Shown: positions 7,216 to 15,141, numbered from the stretch's first letter. The stretch: DNA of 64,000 bases from Streptomyces phaeofaciens (GCF_014648915.1 NZ_BMSA01000032.1:37212-101211); one strand, 5' to 3'. Made by a program: numbers and translations. The notes: generated from the letters alone by a model not told the origin.

Positions 7216-8378
7216 GCGGGCTGCTCCAGGAGTGCGGCGGCGCGAAAGCGCCGGGGCGTGAAGGGACGGGCCTCGGCGGGGAGTTCGCCGGTGGTGAGGG
7301 CGTGCGCCAGCGCGTCGCCGGTCACCGGTGTCAGCAGGACACCGTTGCGGTAGTGGCCGGTCGCCAGGAGCAGACCGTCCAGCTCCGTCGGCCCGAGCAG
7401 CGGCGCGTTGTCCGGGGAGCCGGGACGCAGTCCCGCGCGGGTCTCCGTCAGCGGCAGTTCGGTGATCCCGGGGACCAGTTCGTGCGCGTCGCGCAGCAGT
7501 TCGTACACGCCGCCCGCAGTTACCGTCGTGTCCCAGCCCAGCTCCTCACTGGTCGCGCCGACGACCAGCTCGCCGTTCTCGCGCGGCACCAGGTAGACCT
7601 GGCTGCCCCGCACCACGGCCCGCACGGTGCGGTGCAGGAACGGCGCGTACCGCGGCGGCACGGTCAGTCGCAGCACCTGCCCCTTCACCGGCCGCACGGG
7701 CGGCAGGACATGCTCCGGGACGCCCGCGAGCCGCCCGCTCAGGCTGCCGCCCGCCAGCACCACCTGCCCGGCCGCCAGCGCCGTGCCGTCGCCCGTGACC
7801 ACGCCCGAGGCCCGCCCGCCGGTGACGGACAGCCGCTCGGCCCACGCGCGGTGGAAGACCACCCCCGCCCGCTCGCAGGCGGCGACCAGCGCCGCGGAGA
7901 GCCGCCGCGGATCGATCTGGTGGTCGCCGTCCACCCGGAGCCCGCCGCGCACGCACGGCGCGAGCATCGGCTCGAGCCGTCGGCACTCCCGCCCCGACAG
8001 CCAGTGCGACTCCAGCCCCGACCGCGCCTGGAGCGCGTGCAGTTCGCGCAGGTGCGCCCGGTCGTCGGTGTCCAGCGCGACCGCGAGCGTGCCGCACCGG
8101 CGGTAGCCGAGGTCGTGGCCGGTCAGCTCGGTCAGCTCCGCCACGAAGTCCGGGTAGCGGCGTGCCGAGGCCAGGTTGAGGCCGAGCAGCGTCTGCTCGC
8201 CGTGGTGCAGTTCCGTGACGGCGGCCAGCATCCCGGCCGCCACCTGGGCGGCCCCGCCGCCCGGTTCGGGGTCCACGACCGCCGTGACGCAGCCGCGCTG
8301 CGCGGCCCGCCAGGCCGTGACGAGACCGATGATCCCGCCCCCCACGACGAGGACGTCTGCTGTTGGTGTACGCGACAT
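7212..8378 (-). CDS. thiO: Glycine oxidase ThiO (FAD-dependent)
   Basis: A 388-residue DAO-family flavoenzyme that oxidises glycine to the imine needed by ThiG for thiazole formation. The N-terminal dinucleotide-binding motif VLVVGGGIIGLVTAWRAA is at residues ~9-26. The C-terminal GLRPGSPDNAPLLGPT and LLATGHYRNGVLLTP are the second FAD-contacting blocks of ThiO. The ATG at 8378 is chosen because the longer frame runs back through the riboswitch. GGGAGGGG, part of the 3' side of the riboswitch, serves as the ribosome-binding site. Confidence 0.95.
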   Translation of the reverse strand: MSRTPTADVLVVGGGIIGLVTAWRAAQRGCVTAVVDPEPGGGAAQVAAGMLAAVTELHHGEQTLLGLNLASARRYPDFVAELTELTGHDLGYRRCGTLAVALDTDDRAHLRELHALQARSGLESHWLSGRECRRLEPMLAPCVRGGLRVDGDHQIDPRRLSAALVAACERAGVVFHRAWAERLSVTGGRASGVVTGDGTALAAGQVVLAGGSLSGRLAGVPEHVLPPVRPVKGQVLRLTVPPRYAPFLHRTVRAVVRGSQVYLVPRENGELVVGATSEELGWDTTVTAGGVYELLRDAHELVPGITELPLTETRAGLRPGSPDNAPLLGPTELDGLLLATGHYRNGVLLTPVTGDALAHALTTGELPAEARPFTPRRFRAAALLEQPA

Positions 8379-8390
8379 GGGCGTCCAGCC

Positions 8391-8483
8391 CCTCCCTTCG
8401 CCGGCATGACCCGGATCAGGTTCGTACGGTCGGAGGCCGGCCAGCCTCCCTCTCAGCCCGGTCCGTCCGGGCTCCCGCGAGTG
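8391..8483 (-). promoter_or_regulatory. TPP riboswitch (THI element) controlling thiOSG
   Basis: Read on the minus strand, the leader has the conserved THI landmarks in order: CGGGAGCCC, GGGCTGAGAGGG, then CCGTACGAACCTGATC and CGGGTCATGCCGGCGAAGGG. These are the pyrimidine- and pyrophosphate-sensor helices of the thiamine pyrophosphate aptamer. The 3' end merges into the thiO ribosome-binding site and there is no T-rich terminator. Control is therefore most likely translational: TPP binding hides the GGGAGGGG sequence. Confidence 0.95.
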
Positions 8484-8540
8484 CTCTACGTTGGCCACCC
8501 TAGCCGGACGCCGTATGTCTCAGTAAGGGAGCCTCCGCCC

Positions 8541-8891
8541 GTGCCCAGCTCGCTCGACGGTCTCGTCCTCGCCCCGGTCGCCGACCAGGCCCCCGGCCAG
8601 GTCGGCACCCGCACCCGCTTCACGTACCACGAGCGGGAGGGGGTGGTCTGGGCCGACTACGCGGGCGGCGACGTCGTACGCGGGCATCTGGTGGGTACCC
8701 GGGAGGGGAACCGGCTGGACTTCCGGTACGTGCAGCTCAAGCGGGACGGGTCCACGTCCTCGGGGCACTGCGTGTCGACGGTCGTGGAGCTGCCGGACGG
8801 GCGGCTGCGACTGGAGGAGACGTGGGCATGGGAGTCCCAGGCGGGCACCGGCACGAGCGTGGTGGAGCAGGTCACCGAGCACGACGGCTGA
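8541..8891 (+). CDS. Small conserved protein of unknown function
   Basis: A 116-residue protein from a GTG with AGGGAG upstream. It looks like one small beta-rich domain: strands alternate with Gly/Asp turns (TRTRFTYHEREGVVWADYAGG, then GHLVGTREGNRLDFRYVQL), and it ends in ETWAWESQAGTGTSVVEQV. From memory, similar proteins occur in many bacteria and are sometimes annotated, probably wrongly, as N-acetylglutamate synthase-like. No catalytic motif, signal peptide or membrane segment is visible. It is divergent from thiO and its upstream region is shared with the thiO riboswitch leader. Confidence 0.78.
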   Translation: MPSSLDGLVLAPVADQAPGQVGTRTRFTYHEREGVVWADYAGGDVVRGHLVGTREGNRLDFRYVQLKRDGSTSSGHCVSTVVELPDGRLRLEETWAWESQAGTGTSVVEQVTEHDG

Positions 8892-8917
8892 CTGACGATC
8901 CGTCAGTTGTCTATGGT
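8888..8917 (+). promoter_or_regulatory. Promoter with palindrome upstream of the FAD oxidoreductase gene
   Basis: A perfect palindrome, ACTGACG then ATC then CGTCAGT (8891-8907), overlaps a possible -35 CTGACT (8888-8893). The -10 TATGGT (8912-8917) lies exactly 6 nt before the GTG start, so transcript and coding sequence would begin together. The palindrome has the size and placement of a TetR/MarR operator. Its ACTGAC/GTCAGT half-sites recur at 19812-19825 with different spacing. Confidence 0.55.
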
Positions 8918-8923
8918 GATCAG

Positions 8924-10165
8924 GTGAGCGAGCAGAAGCGGGACGAGGACAGGGCGGCGGGGCGGCGTGTGGTCGTGGCCGGCGCGGGCATGGCCGGGGT
9001 GCAGACCGCGGTCGCCCTGCGCGAGCGGGGATTCGACGGCACGGTGACCCTGATCGGCGCCGAACCCCACCAGCCCTACGACCGGCCCCCGCTCTCCAAG
9101 GCCGTGCTGCTCGGCAAGGCCGAGGGCTCCGCCTTCGACGTCGACTTCGAGGGCCTCGGCATCGAGCTGGTCCTCGGCCGCGAGGTCGTCGGCCTGCGCC
9201 CCGCCGACCACGAACTGGACACCGAGTCCGGCCCCGTCCCCTACGACGTCCTCGTCGTCGCCACCGGCGCCGAACCGATCCGGCTGCCCGGCGCCGAGGG
9301 CGTGCCCGGGGTCCATCTGCTGCGCACCCTGGACGACGCGGAGCGGCTGCGGCCGGTCCTCGCCCGGCAGCACGACGTCGTGGTCGTCGGCGCCGGCTGG
9401 ATCGGCGCGGAGTTCGCCACCGCCGCGCGCGAGGCCGGCTGCGCGGTCACCGTCGTCGAGGCCGCCGACCGGCCGCTCGCCGGCGCCCTGCCCGCCGAGG
9501 TCGCCGCCCCCATGACCGCCTGGTACGCCGACAGCGGCGCCGTGCTGCGCACCCACGCGCGCGTGGCCCGGGTCGAGCCCGGATCGGTCGTCCTGGACGA
9601 CGGCTCGCGGCTGCCCGCGGGCGCCGTGGTGGTCGGCATCGGGGCCCGCCCCGCCACCGGCTGGCTGGCCGGCTCCGGCGTCGAGCTCGGCGCGCACGGA
9701 GAGGTGGTCGCCGACGCCTCCCTGCGCACCTCGGTGCCGGACGTGTACGCGGTCGGCGACTGCGCCTCCTTCCCCTCGGGGCGGTACGGCGAGCGCCTTC
9801 TCGTCCATCACTGGGACAACGCCCTCCAGGGCCCGCGCACGGTCGCCGCGAACATCCTGGGTGCCACCACCGGCACGCCCCCGGCGGTCTACGACCCGGT
9901 TCCGTACTTCTGGTCCGAGCAGTTCGGCCGCTTCGTCCAGTACGCCGGCCACCACGCCGCCGCCGACACCGTCCTGTGGCGGGGCGACCCGGCGGGTCCG
10001 GCCTGGACGGTCTGCTGGCTGCGCGGCGACCGCCTGGTCGCCCTGCTGGCCGTCGGCCGCCCGCGCGACCTCGCCCAGGGCAGGCGTCTGATCGAGTCGG
10101 CCACCCGGATGGACCCCCGGCTCCTCACGGACCCGGCCAGACCGCTGAAGGCGGCGACGGTCTAG
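8924..10165 (+). CDS. NAD(P)/FAD-dependent oxidoreductase (ferredoxin-reductase type)
   Basis: A 413-residue two-dinucleotide-domain flavoprotein. The FAD-binding motif VVVAGAGMAGVQTA is near residue 15 and the NAD(P)-binding motif VVVVGAGWIGAEFA near residue 150. VYAVGDCASFPSG is the second FAD contact. The C-terminal ~85 residues form the reductase C domain of rhodocoxin/putidaredoxin-type reductases, which usually pass electrons to a ferredoxin for a P450 or dioxygenase. No such partner is next door. No Shine-Dalgarno sequence is visible at the GTG; the start follows a -10 by 6 nt (leaderless). Longer upstream starts lack support. Confidence 0.92.
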   Translation: MSEQKRDEDRAAGRRVVVAGAGMAGVQTAVALRERGFDGTVTLIGAEPHQPYDRPPLSKAVLLGKAEGSAFDVDFEGLGIELVLGREVVGLRPADHELDTESGPVPYDVLVVATGAEPIRLPGAEGVPGVHLLRTLDDAERLRPVLARQHDVVVVGAGWIGAEFATAAREAGCAVTVVEAADRPLAGALPAEVAAPMTAWYADSGAVLRTHARVARVEPGSVVLDDGSRLPAGAVVVGIGARPATGWLAGSGVELGAHGEVVADASLRTSVPDVYAVGDCASFPSGRYGERLLVHHWDNALQGPRTVAANILGATTGTPPAVYDPVPYFWSEQFGRFVQYAGHHAAADTVLWRGDPAGPAWTVCWLRGDRLVALLAVGRPRDLAQGRRLIESATRMDPRLLTDPARPLKAATV

Positions 10166-10233
10166 GGGGTGTCCCGGCCGTGTCCGGGGAACGGGCCAGC
10201 GGAGCGGCCCGCGGGGGGTGGCCCGGCTTCCGG

Positions 10234-10256
10234 CTGTCGGTGGCAGATGGCAGGCT
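10234..10256 (+). promoter_or_regulatory. RecA-NDp/PafBC-type promoter of the Rv2175c-like gene
   Basis: CTGTCGGTG (10234-10242), 8 nt, then the -10 CAGGCT (10251-10256), followed by 6 nt and the GTG start at 10263. The order and spacing are the same as at the PASTA kinase gene. The first base and the first -10 base deviate from TTGTCRGTG-N8-TANNNT, so this is a weaker match than the HEPN or dnaE sites. Confidence 0.5.
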
Positions 10257-10262
10257 TGTCCT

Positions 10263-10628
10263 GTGACCGAGATTGACGCAAAGACCGATGCTCTCGTCCC
10301 CGCCTGGCTCACCCTGCCGGACATCGCGGAGATGCTCGACGTGGACGTGACCCGCGTCCGGCAGCTGGTCAAGGAGGGCCAGATCATCGCCGTACGCCGT
10401 GGTGAGAACCGCGCGCTGCACGTTCCCGCCGCCTTCATCGACGAGGACAAGGTGGTCAAGGGCCTCACCGGGACCCTGACCCTCCTGCGGGACGACGGCT
10501 TCACGGACGAAGAGATGCTGGAGTGGCTCTTCACCCCCGACCCGAGCCTGCCCGGTACGCCCGCGCAGGCCCTGAGCGAGAATCGCGGCACGGAGGTGAA
10601 GCGCCGGGCCCAGGCGCTCGCCGTCTGA
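10263..10628 (+). CDS. Rv2175c-family DNA-binding protein (winged helix-turn-helix)
   Basis: A 121-residue basic protein. The N-terminal half holds a helix-turn-helix (LTLPDIAEMLDVDVTRVRQLVKEGQ). The C-terminal half (FIDEDKVVKGLTGTLTLLRDDGFTDEEMLEWLF) matches the Rv2175c C-terminal domain. In Mycobacterium tuberculosis Rv2175c binds DNA and is a phosphorylation substrate of PknL, on an N-terminal threonine. Here the N-terminus MTEIDAKTD offers Thr2 and Thr8. A PASTA kinase gene lies 4.2 kb away with the same promoter architecture. The GTG start has no ribosome-binding site and appears leaderless. Confidence 0.9.
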   Translation: MTEIDAKTDALVPAWLTLPDIAEMLDVDVTRVRQLVKEGQIIAVRRGENRALHVPAAFIDEDKVVKGLTGTLTLLRDDGFTDEEMLEWLFTPDPSLPGTPAQALSENRGTEVKRRAQALAV

Positions 10629-10701
10629 CCCGCAGATTCGACCAGTGATCCGGCGTGCGGGGGCTCGTTCCCGCACGCCACCGCCCCGGGGGGACACCCG
10701 C

Positions 10702-11349
10702 ATGCCCGACACCGCCCGCGCCCGCCTCGCCGACGCCCGGCTCTACCTCTGCACGGACGCCCGCACCCGCCAGGGCGACCTGCCGGAATTCCTGGACGCG
10801 GTCCTCGCGGCCGGTGTCGACATCGTGCAGCTGCGGGACAAGGGCATGGAGGCGGCCGAGGAGCTGGAGCACCTGAAGGTGTTCGCCGACGCCTGCGCCC
10901 GGCACGGCCGGCTGCTCGCGGTCAACGACCGCGCGGACGTCGCCCATGCCGCCGGCGCCGGCGTGCTCCACCTCGGCCAGGGCGACCTGCCGGTCCCCGC
11001 GGCCCGCGCCGTCCTCGGCGACGATGTCCTGATAGGGCGCTCCACGCACGCCGAGGCGGAGGTGGAGGCCGCCGCCGTCCAGGAGGGCGTGGACTACTTC
11101 TGCACCGGCCCCTGCTGGCCCACCCCCACCAAGCCCGGCCGGCACGCCCCGGGCCTCGGCCTGGTCCGCCACACGGCCTCCCTCGGCACCGACCGCCCCT
11201 GGTTCGCCATCGGCGGCATCGACCTCGGCAACCTCGACGAGGTGCTGGAGGCCGGCGCCCGCCGGGTGGTGGTCGTCCGGGCGATCACGGAGGCGGACGA
11301 CCCCGGAGCGGCCACCGCCGAGTTCGCCGGGCGGCTGCGGAAGGCGTAG
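10702..11349 (+). CDS. thiE: Thiamine-phosphate synthase ThiE
   Basis: A 215-residue TIM-barrel enzyme joining hydroxymethylpyrimidine pyrophosphate and thiazole phosphate to form thiamine phosphate. Typical motifs are DIVQLRDKG near residue 40, LLAVNDRADVA near 75, VLHLGQGDLP near 95, IGRSTHA, the loop TGPCWPTPTKPGRHAPG and WFAIGGID. Unlike thiOSG there is no THI riboswitch in front, so any control of this step must differ. The ATG at 10702 follows a GGGGGGA sequence with about 8-nt spacing. It lies 73 bp after the Rv2175c-like gene and may be read from the same promoter. Confidence 0.95.
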   Translation: MPDTARARLADARLYLCTDARTRQGDLPEFLDAVLAAGVDIVQLRDKGMEAAEELEHLKVFADACARHGRLLAVNDRADVAHAAGAGVLHLGQGDLPVPAARAVLGDDVLIGRSTHAEAEVEAAAVQEGVDYFCTGPCWPTPTKPGRHAPGLGLVRHTASLGTDRPWFAIGGIDLGNLDEVLEAGARRVVVVRAITEADDPGAATAEFAGRLRKA

Positions 11350-11440
11350 GCGTCGTCGCCGGCCGGGGGCCGGTTTCGGCCGGAGGGTGTCCGAAGGGTG
11401 GACAACAGGCCGACAATTCGGGCAAATATCCGAGATCTGG

Positions 11441-11470
11441 TTGGGTCACCCGCCGACCCCTGACTAACCT
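11441..11470 (+). promoter_or_regulatory. metF promoter (predicted leaderless)
   Basis: A -35-like TTGGGT (11441-11446), 18 bp, then the -10 TAACCT (11465-11470). The metF ATG begins 6 nt after the -10, where transcription should start, and no Shine-Dalgarno sequence lies before it. The mRNA is therefore expected to lack a 5' leader. Confidence 0.6.
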
Positions 11471-11476
11471 GCGGGT

Positions 11477-12400
11477 ATGGCCCTCGGAACCGCATCGACC
11501 AGGACCGACCGCGCACGCACCGTGCGCGACATCCTGGCCACCGGCAAGACGACGTACTCGTTCGAGTTCTACGCGCCGAAGACGCCCAAGGGCGAGCGGA
11601 GTCTGTGGAACGCGCTCCGCAGGGTCGAGGCGGTCGCCCCCGACTTCGTCTCGGTCACCTACGGTGCCGGCGGCACTACCCGGGCGACCACGGTCAAGGA
11701 GACGCAGCAGATCGTCGTCGACACCACCCTGACCCCGGTGGCCCATCTCACCGCCGTCGACCACTCCATCGCCGAGCTGCGCAACATCATCGGCCAGTAC
11801 GCCGACGCCGGGATCCGCAACATGCTCGCGGTGCGCGGCGACCCGCCGGGCGACCCGATGGGCGCCTGGGTCCCGCACCCGCGGGGCCTCACCTACGCCG
11901 CCGAGCTGGTCCGGCTCATCAAGGAGTCGGGCGACTTCTGCGTGGGCGTCGCGGCATTCCCCGAGATGCACCCGCGCTCCAGCGAGTGGGACACGGACGT
12001 CGCGCACTTCGTCGACAAGTGCCGGGCCGGCGCCGACTACGCGATCACCCAGATGTTCTTCCAGCCCGAGTCGTACCTGCGGCTGCGCGACCGGGTGGCG
12101 GCGGCCGGCTGTGACACCCCGGTCATCCCCGAGATCCTGCCGGTGACGAGTGTGAAGATGCTGGAGAGGCTGCCGAAGCTCAGCAACGCGCACTTCCCCG
12201 CGGAGTTGAAAGAGCGGATCCTCACAGCCAAAGAGGATCCGGCCACTGTACGCTCGTTGGGAATCGAGTTCGCCACGGAGTTCTGCGCTCGGCTGCTGGC
12301 CGAGGGAGTGCCCGGACTGCACTTCATCACGCTCAACAACTCCACGGCGACGCTGGAAATCTACGAGAACCTGGGCCTGCACCACCCACCTCAGGCCTAG
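11477..12400 (+). CDS. metF: 5,10-methylenetetrahydrofolate reductase
   Basis: A 307-residue FAD-dependent TIM-barrel enzyme reducing methylene-THF to methyl-THF for methionine synthesis. Family features are YSFEFYAPKTPKGE at the N-terminus, with the catalytic Glu in SFEF, FVSVTYGAGGTTR, PVAHLTAVD, NMLAVRGDPPGD near residue 120, ITQMFFQPESY near 190 and GLHFITLNNS near the end. The length fits bacterial MetF. No S-adenosylmethionine or cobalamin riboswitch is seen upstream. Its position near the DAHP synthase, kinase and Rv2175c-like genes parallels the mycobacterial Rv2172c-Rv2178c region. Confidence 0.95.
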   Translation: MALGTASTRTDRARTVRDILATGKTTYSFEFYAPKTPKGERSLWNALRRVEAVAPDFVSVTYGAGGTTRATTVKETQQIVVDTTLTPVAHLTAVDHSIAELRNIIGQYADAGIRNMLAVRGDPPGDPMGAWVPHPRGLTYAAELVRLIKESGDFCVGVAAFPEMHPRSSEWDTDVAHFVDKCRAGADYAITQMFFQPESYLRLRDRVAAAGCDTPVIPEILPVTSVKMLERLPKLSNAHFPAELKERILTAKEDPATVRSLGIEFATEFCARLLAEGVPGLHFITLNNSTATLEIYENLGLHHPPQA

Positions 12401-12456
12401 ACCGGTCGCACCGACATGAGACACACTGCGTAGCGGCCACTGTGAGAGGGGCGTAC

Positions 12457-13473
12457 ATGGGCTGGACGGTCCTCTACATCGCGTTCGGCATCGTCGCGTT
12501 GTGGCTGCTGGGCGAGGTCCTGCTTCAGTACAAGGCACGGCTGCGCTGGCGGCTGCTGGCGTTCGGCGGCTTCCTGGGCGTCGTCCTCGGTGTCCTGATC
12601 CCGTCGGTCGTCGTCATCGGACTGGGCGCGGCCGCCTTCGCGGTCGGCCAGACCTACGTCACGCTGTCGTTCCGCCGCGGCTTCGCCGAGGGCTGGGCCG
12701 TACGCCGCGGGGGCGACGAGAACGACGACGAGACCGCCGGGCCCCTGCCCAAGCGCCGCCGCGGCAAGGCCGAGCGCCAGGACTCCGAGGCCGACGACCT
12801 GGAGCAGGGCGAGGCCGGCTACGCCGACGGCGGGGAGCCGCCGTACAACGGCGACGGCATGGGATTCGGCCGGGACAAGAGCGCCTACCCCGACGACGAC
12901 TACGACCGCGACGACGTGTTCACGCCCGCCGGCCGCGGCACCCAGGCCTCCGAGGCCGAGTCCACCGCCGTCTACGAGCCGACGCCCATGCCCGACGACA
13001 CCGGCTCCTACGGCATATACAGCGACACCGCCTACGCCGGTGCCACCGGCCAGCCCCAGGACCAGTACGCGACGGCCGCCCAGGGCAGCGCCGACCAGAC
13101 CTACGGCTACGACGGCTACACCGGGTACAACCAGCAGCAGTACGGCTACGACGCCACCGGCGAACAGCAGTACGCGGCCTACTCCGACCCGTACATCGGC
13201 ACCCAGACCTACGGCGGGGGCTCCTACGACGCCGGCTACGGCCAGCAGCAGTACGGGCAGCAGGGCTACGGCCAGGACCAGTACGCGACCGGCGGCTACG
13301 GCGAGACCCCGGCCGGCGGTGTCTGGGTCCCGCAGCAGCGCAGCACCGACGACCAGTTCGGCGGCGAACTCCCGCCCGAGCAGTCCTACCCGTACCAGGG
13401 CGAAGGACAGCAGGGGCAGCAGGGGCAGCAAGGACAGGGCAACGGGTACGACGAGCAGCAGTACCGCTTCTGA
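12457..13473 (+). CDS. Membrane protein with long Gln/Tyr/Gly-rich disordered tail
   Basis: A 338-residue protein of unknown function. Two hydrophobic segments near the N-terminus (VLYIAFGIVALWLLGEVLL and LGVVLGVLIPSVVVIGLGAAA) anchor it in the membrane. A basic/acidic linker follows (LPKRRRGKAE, then DDYDRDD). The last ~150 residues are low complexity, rich in Gln, Tyr, Gly and Asp, with recurring YGQQQYG- and YGYDGY-like units, and end QQGQGNGYDEQQYRF. Such tails resemble prion-like or phase-separating regions. The ATG at 12457 follows AGAGGGG with 6-nt spacing; a GTG five codons earlier is possible. It is transcribed after metF. Confidence 0.82.
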   Translation: MGWTVLYIAFGIVALWLLGEVLLQYKARLRWRLLAFGGFLGVVLGVLIPSVVVIGLGAAAFAVGQTYVTLSFRRGFAEGWAVRRGGDENDDETAGPLPKRRRGKAERQDSEADDLEQGEAGYADGGEPPYNGDGMGFGRDKSAYPDDDYDRDDVFTPAGRGTQASEAESTAVYEPTPMPDDTGSYGIYSDTAYAGATGQPQDQYATAAQGSADQTYGYDGYTGYNQQQYGYDATGEQQYAAYSDPYIGTQTYGGGSYDAGYGQQQYGQQGYGQDQYATGGYGETPAGGVWVPQQRSTDDQFGGELPPEQSYPYQGEGQQGQQGQQGQGNGYDEQQYRF

Positions 13474-13557
13474 CCCGCTCCACAGCACTCCGCCGGCCGC
13501 GGTGACGACCGGCGGTCCGGCGGTTCTCCGGCGCCGGTGCCGGCGTCCGTCACCGGC

Positions 13558-15060
13558 TCACTGAGAGCCCCGGAACTCCGGCCCCTCCACGATCAGTCCG
13601 GCCACCAGCGCGCCCGACATGCCCGCGTGCGGCAGCCCGCCCCCGGGGTGCGACCAGCCGCCGACGGTGAACAGTCCGTCCAGCCCCGTGACGCTCGCCG
13701 GGTGCAGCAGCCGGCCCCCGGCCGCGGCCAGCGCCGGTGCCGGCACCGCCCCGCCCGTAACGCCCGTCTCCGCCGCGATGTCGGCGGGGGTGCGCACCTC
13801 ACGCCACAGGACGCGGTCGCGGAGACCGGGCACTGCACGCTCGGCGACGGCGACCAGTGCGTCCGCGTGCGCGTCGGACGTCCGCGCCCCGGCCGGGACC
13901 ACGGCGGTGAGCGTCACCGTCTCGTGCCCGGCGTCCGGCACCAGCGCGGGGTCGCCGGGCCGCAGCACCGTGACCGTCGGCCGCGCGGGCACCCCGGGAG
14001 CCGTACCGAACAGGCTCTCCAGTTCGCCGTCACGGTCCTCGCTGTGCACCACCGTCCGGTGCGCGGTGCCCTCCGGCCGGCCGCCGCGCAGCGCGAGCAG
14101 CACCGTCAGCCGGCTGGGCATACCCCGCTGGGGCGGGACCTCGCCCTCGCCCCGCGCGGGAAGCCCGTCGGCGCTCCCGGGGGCGATCACGATGTCGGCC
14201 TCCACGACCTCGCCTCCCCCGGAGCCCGAAGCCCGGGAGGTGCCCCCGGCCAGTTCCACACCCGCCACCCGGCCGTCCTTCTCCAGGATCCGGGTGACGT
14301 CCGCGCCGAAGACGAACTCGACCCGGCGCGCCAGGCACCGCTCGTACAGGGCACGGGCCAGCTCCCGCAGCCCGCCGCGCACGTACCACATGCCGAAGGC
14401 GTGCTCCATGTACGGCAGCACCGCCGCGCTCGCCGGGGCGACCCGCGGATCGAGGCCGTACGCGAGCGCGTGCCCCTCCAGCAGGGCGGCGAGCCGGGGG
14501 TCGCGCAGCTCCCAGGCGCCGACCTCGGCGAGCGTGCCGGCCCTGCGGGTGCGCAGCAGACGTTTGTGGGGCACCGCCGGGTAGGGCTCACGGCCTGCCA
14601 GCACCGGCCAGTCGGGCCACAGGGGCTCCTCCAGGAGCGGCCTGCGGGTGCGGTCCCAGGTCTCGCGGGCCCGGACCAGGAAGTCGCCCCAGCGCTGCCC
14701 GGCGCCCGCCCCCAGCGTGTCGTCCAGCGCCGCGACCACGCCCGCGCGCGAGGCGTTCGGCAGGGACACCGCGGTGCCGTCCGCGAACACGTGCCGGGCG
14801 GACGGGTCGACCTGGACCAGTTCGACGCAGGACTCCAGCGGCTCCTTGCCGGTCTTCACGAACAGATCGCGGTAGACCGCGGGGAGCGGGAGCAGCCCCG
14901 GGCCGGTGTCGAAGGCGAAGCCGTCCCGTTCGAAACGGCGCAGCGCGCCGCCGTACGTCTCCGTACGCTCGTACACCGCCACCCGGTGGCCCGCGACGGC
15001 CAGCCGGGCGGCGGCCGCCAGCGCGCCCGTCCCGGCGCCGATCACCGCAATCCGTGCCAT
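13558..15060 (-). CDS. CrtI-like FAD-dependent desaturase / NAD(P)-binding oxidoreductase
   Basis: A 500-residue member of the phytoene desaturase (CrtI/amine-oxidase-fold) family. The dinucleotide-binding motif IAVIGAGTGALAAAARLA is at residues 4-21, with YERTETYGGALRRF around residue 30. The C-terminal block LFTVGGWSHPGGGLPHAGMSGALVA is the typical CrtI FAD-contacting signature. No carotenoid genes are nearby, so the substrate is unknown; many such orphans exist in streptomycetes. The start MARIAVIGAG at 15060 is preferred over one eight codons upstream because TAAAGT lies 7 nt before it, giving a leaderless start. Confidence 0.88.
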   Translation of the reverse strand: MARIAVIGAGTGALAAAARLAVAGHRVAVYERTETYGGALRRFERDGFAFDTGPGLLPLPAVYRDLFVKTGKEPLESCVELVQVDPSARHVFADGTAVSLPNASRAGVVAALDDTLGAGAGQRWGDFLVRARETWDRTRRPLLEEPLWPDWPVLAGREPYPAVPHKRLLRTRRAGTLAEVGAWELRDPRLAALLEGHALAYGLDPRVAPASAAVLPYMEHAFGMWYVRGGLRELARALYERCLARRVEFVFGADVTRILEKDGRVAGVELAGGTSRASGSGGGEVVEADIVIAPGSADGLPARGEGEVPPQRGMPSRLTVLLALRGGRPEGTAHRTVVHSEDRDGELESLFGTAPGVPARPTVTVLRPGDPALVPDAGHETVTLTAVVPAGARTSDAHADALVAVAERAVPGLRDRVLWREVRTPADIAAETGVTGGAVPAPALAAAGGRLLHPASVTGLDGLFTVGGWSHPGGGLPHAGMSGALVAGLIVEGPEFRGSQ

Positions 15061-15067
15061 GCCCGCG

Positions 15068-15090
15068 ACTTTATCGGCCGCCACCGACAG
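15068..15090 (-). promoter_or_regulatory. RecA-NDp/PafBC-type promoter of the CrtI-like gene
   Basis: On the minus strand CTGTCGGTG (15090-15082), 8 nt, then a good -10 TAAAGT (15073-15068), followed by 7 nt and the ATG at 15060. It matches TTGTCRGTG-N8-TANNNT except for the first base. Confidence 0.6.
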
Positions 15091-15141
15091 TCCGGCCCCC
15101 GGCCGGTACGACGGGACCGGACGCCCTGTGCGGGCGGGACG

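Noticed and set aside
10629..10701. Second TPP riboswitch in front of thiE
   Set aside because: None of the THI landmarks (CTGAGA, ACCTGATC) are present in the 73-bp gap.
11350..11476. Riboswitch upstream of metF
   Set aside because: The start codon lies 6 nt after a -10, leaving no room for a leader RNA, and no SAM or cobalamin aptamer motif is seen.
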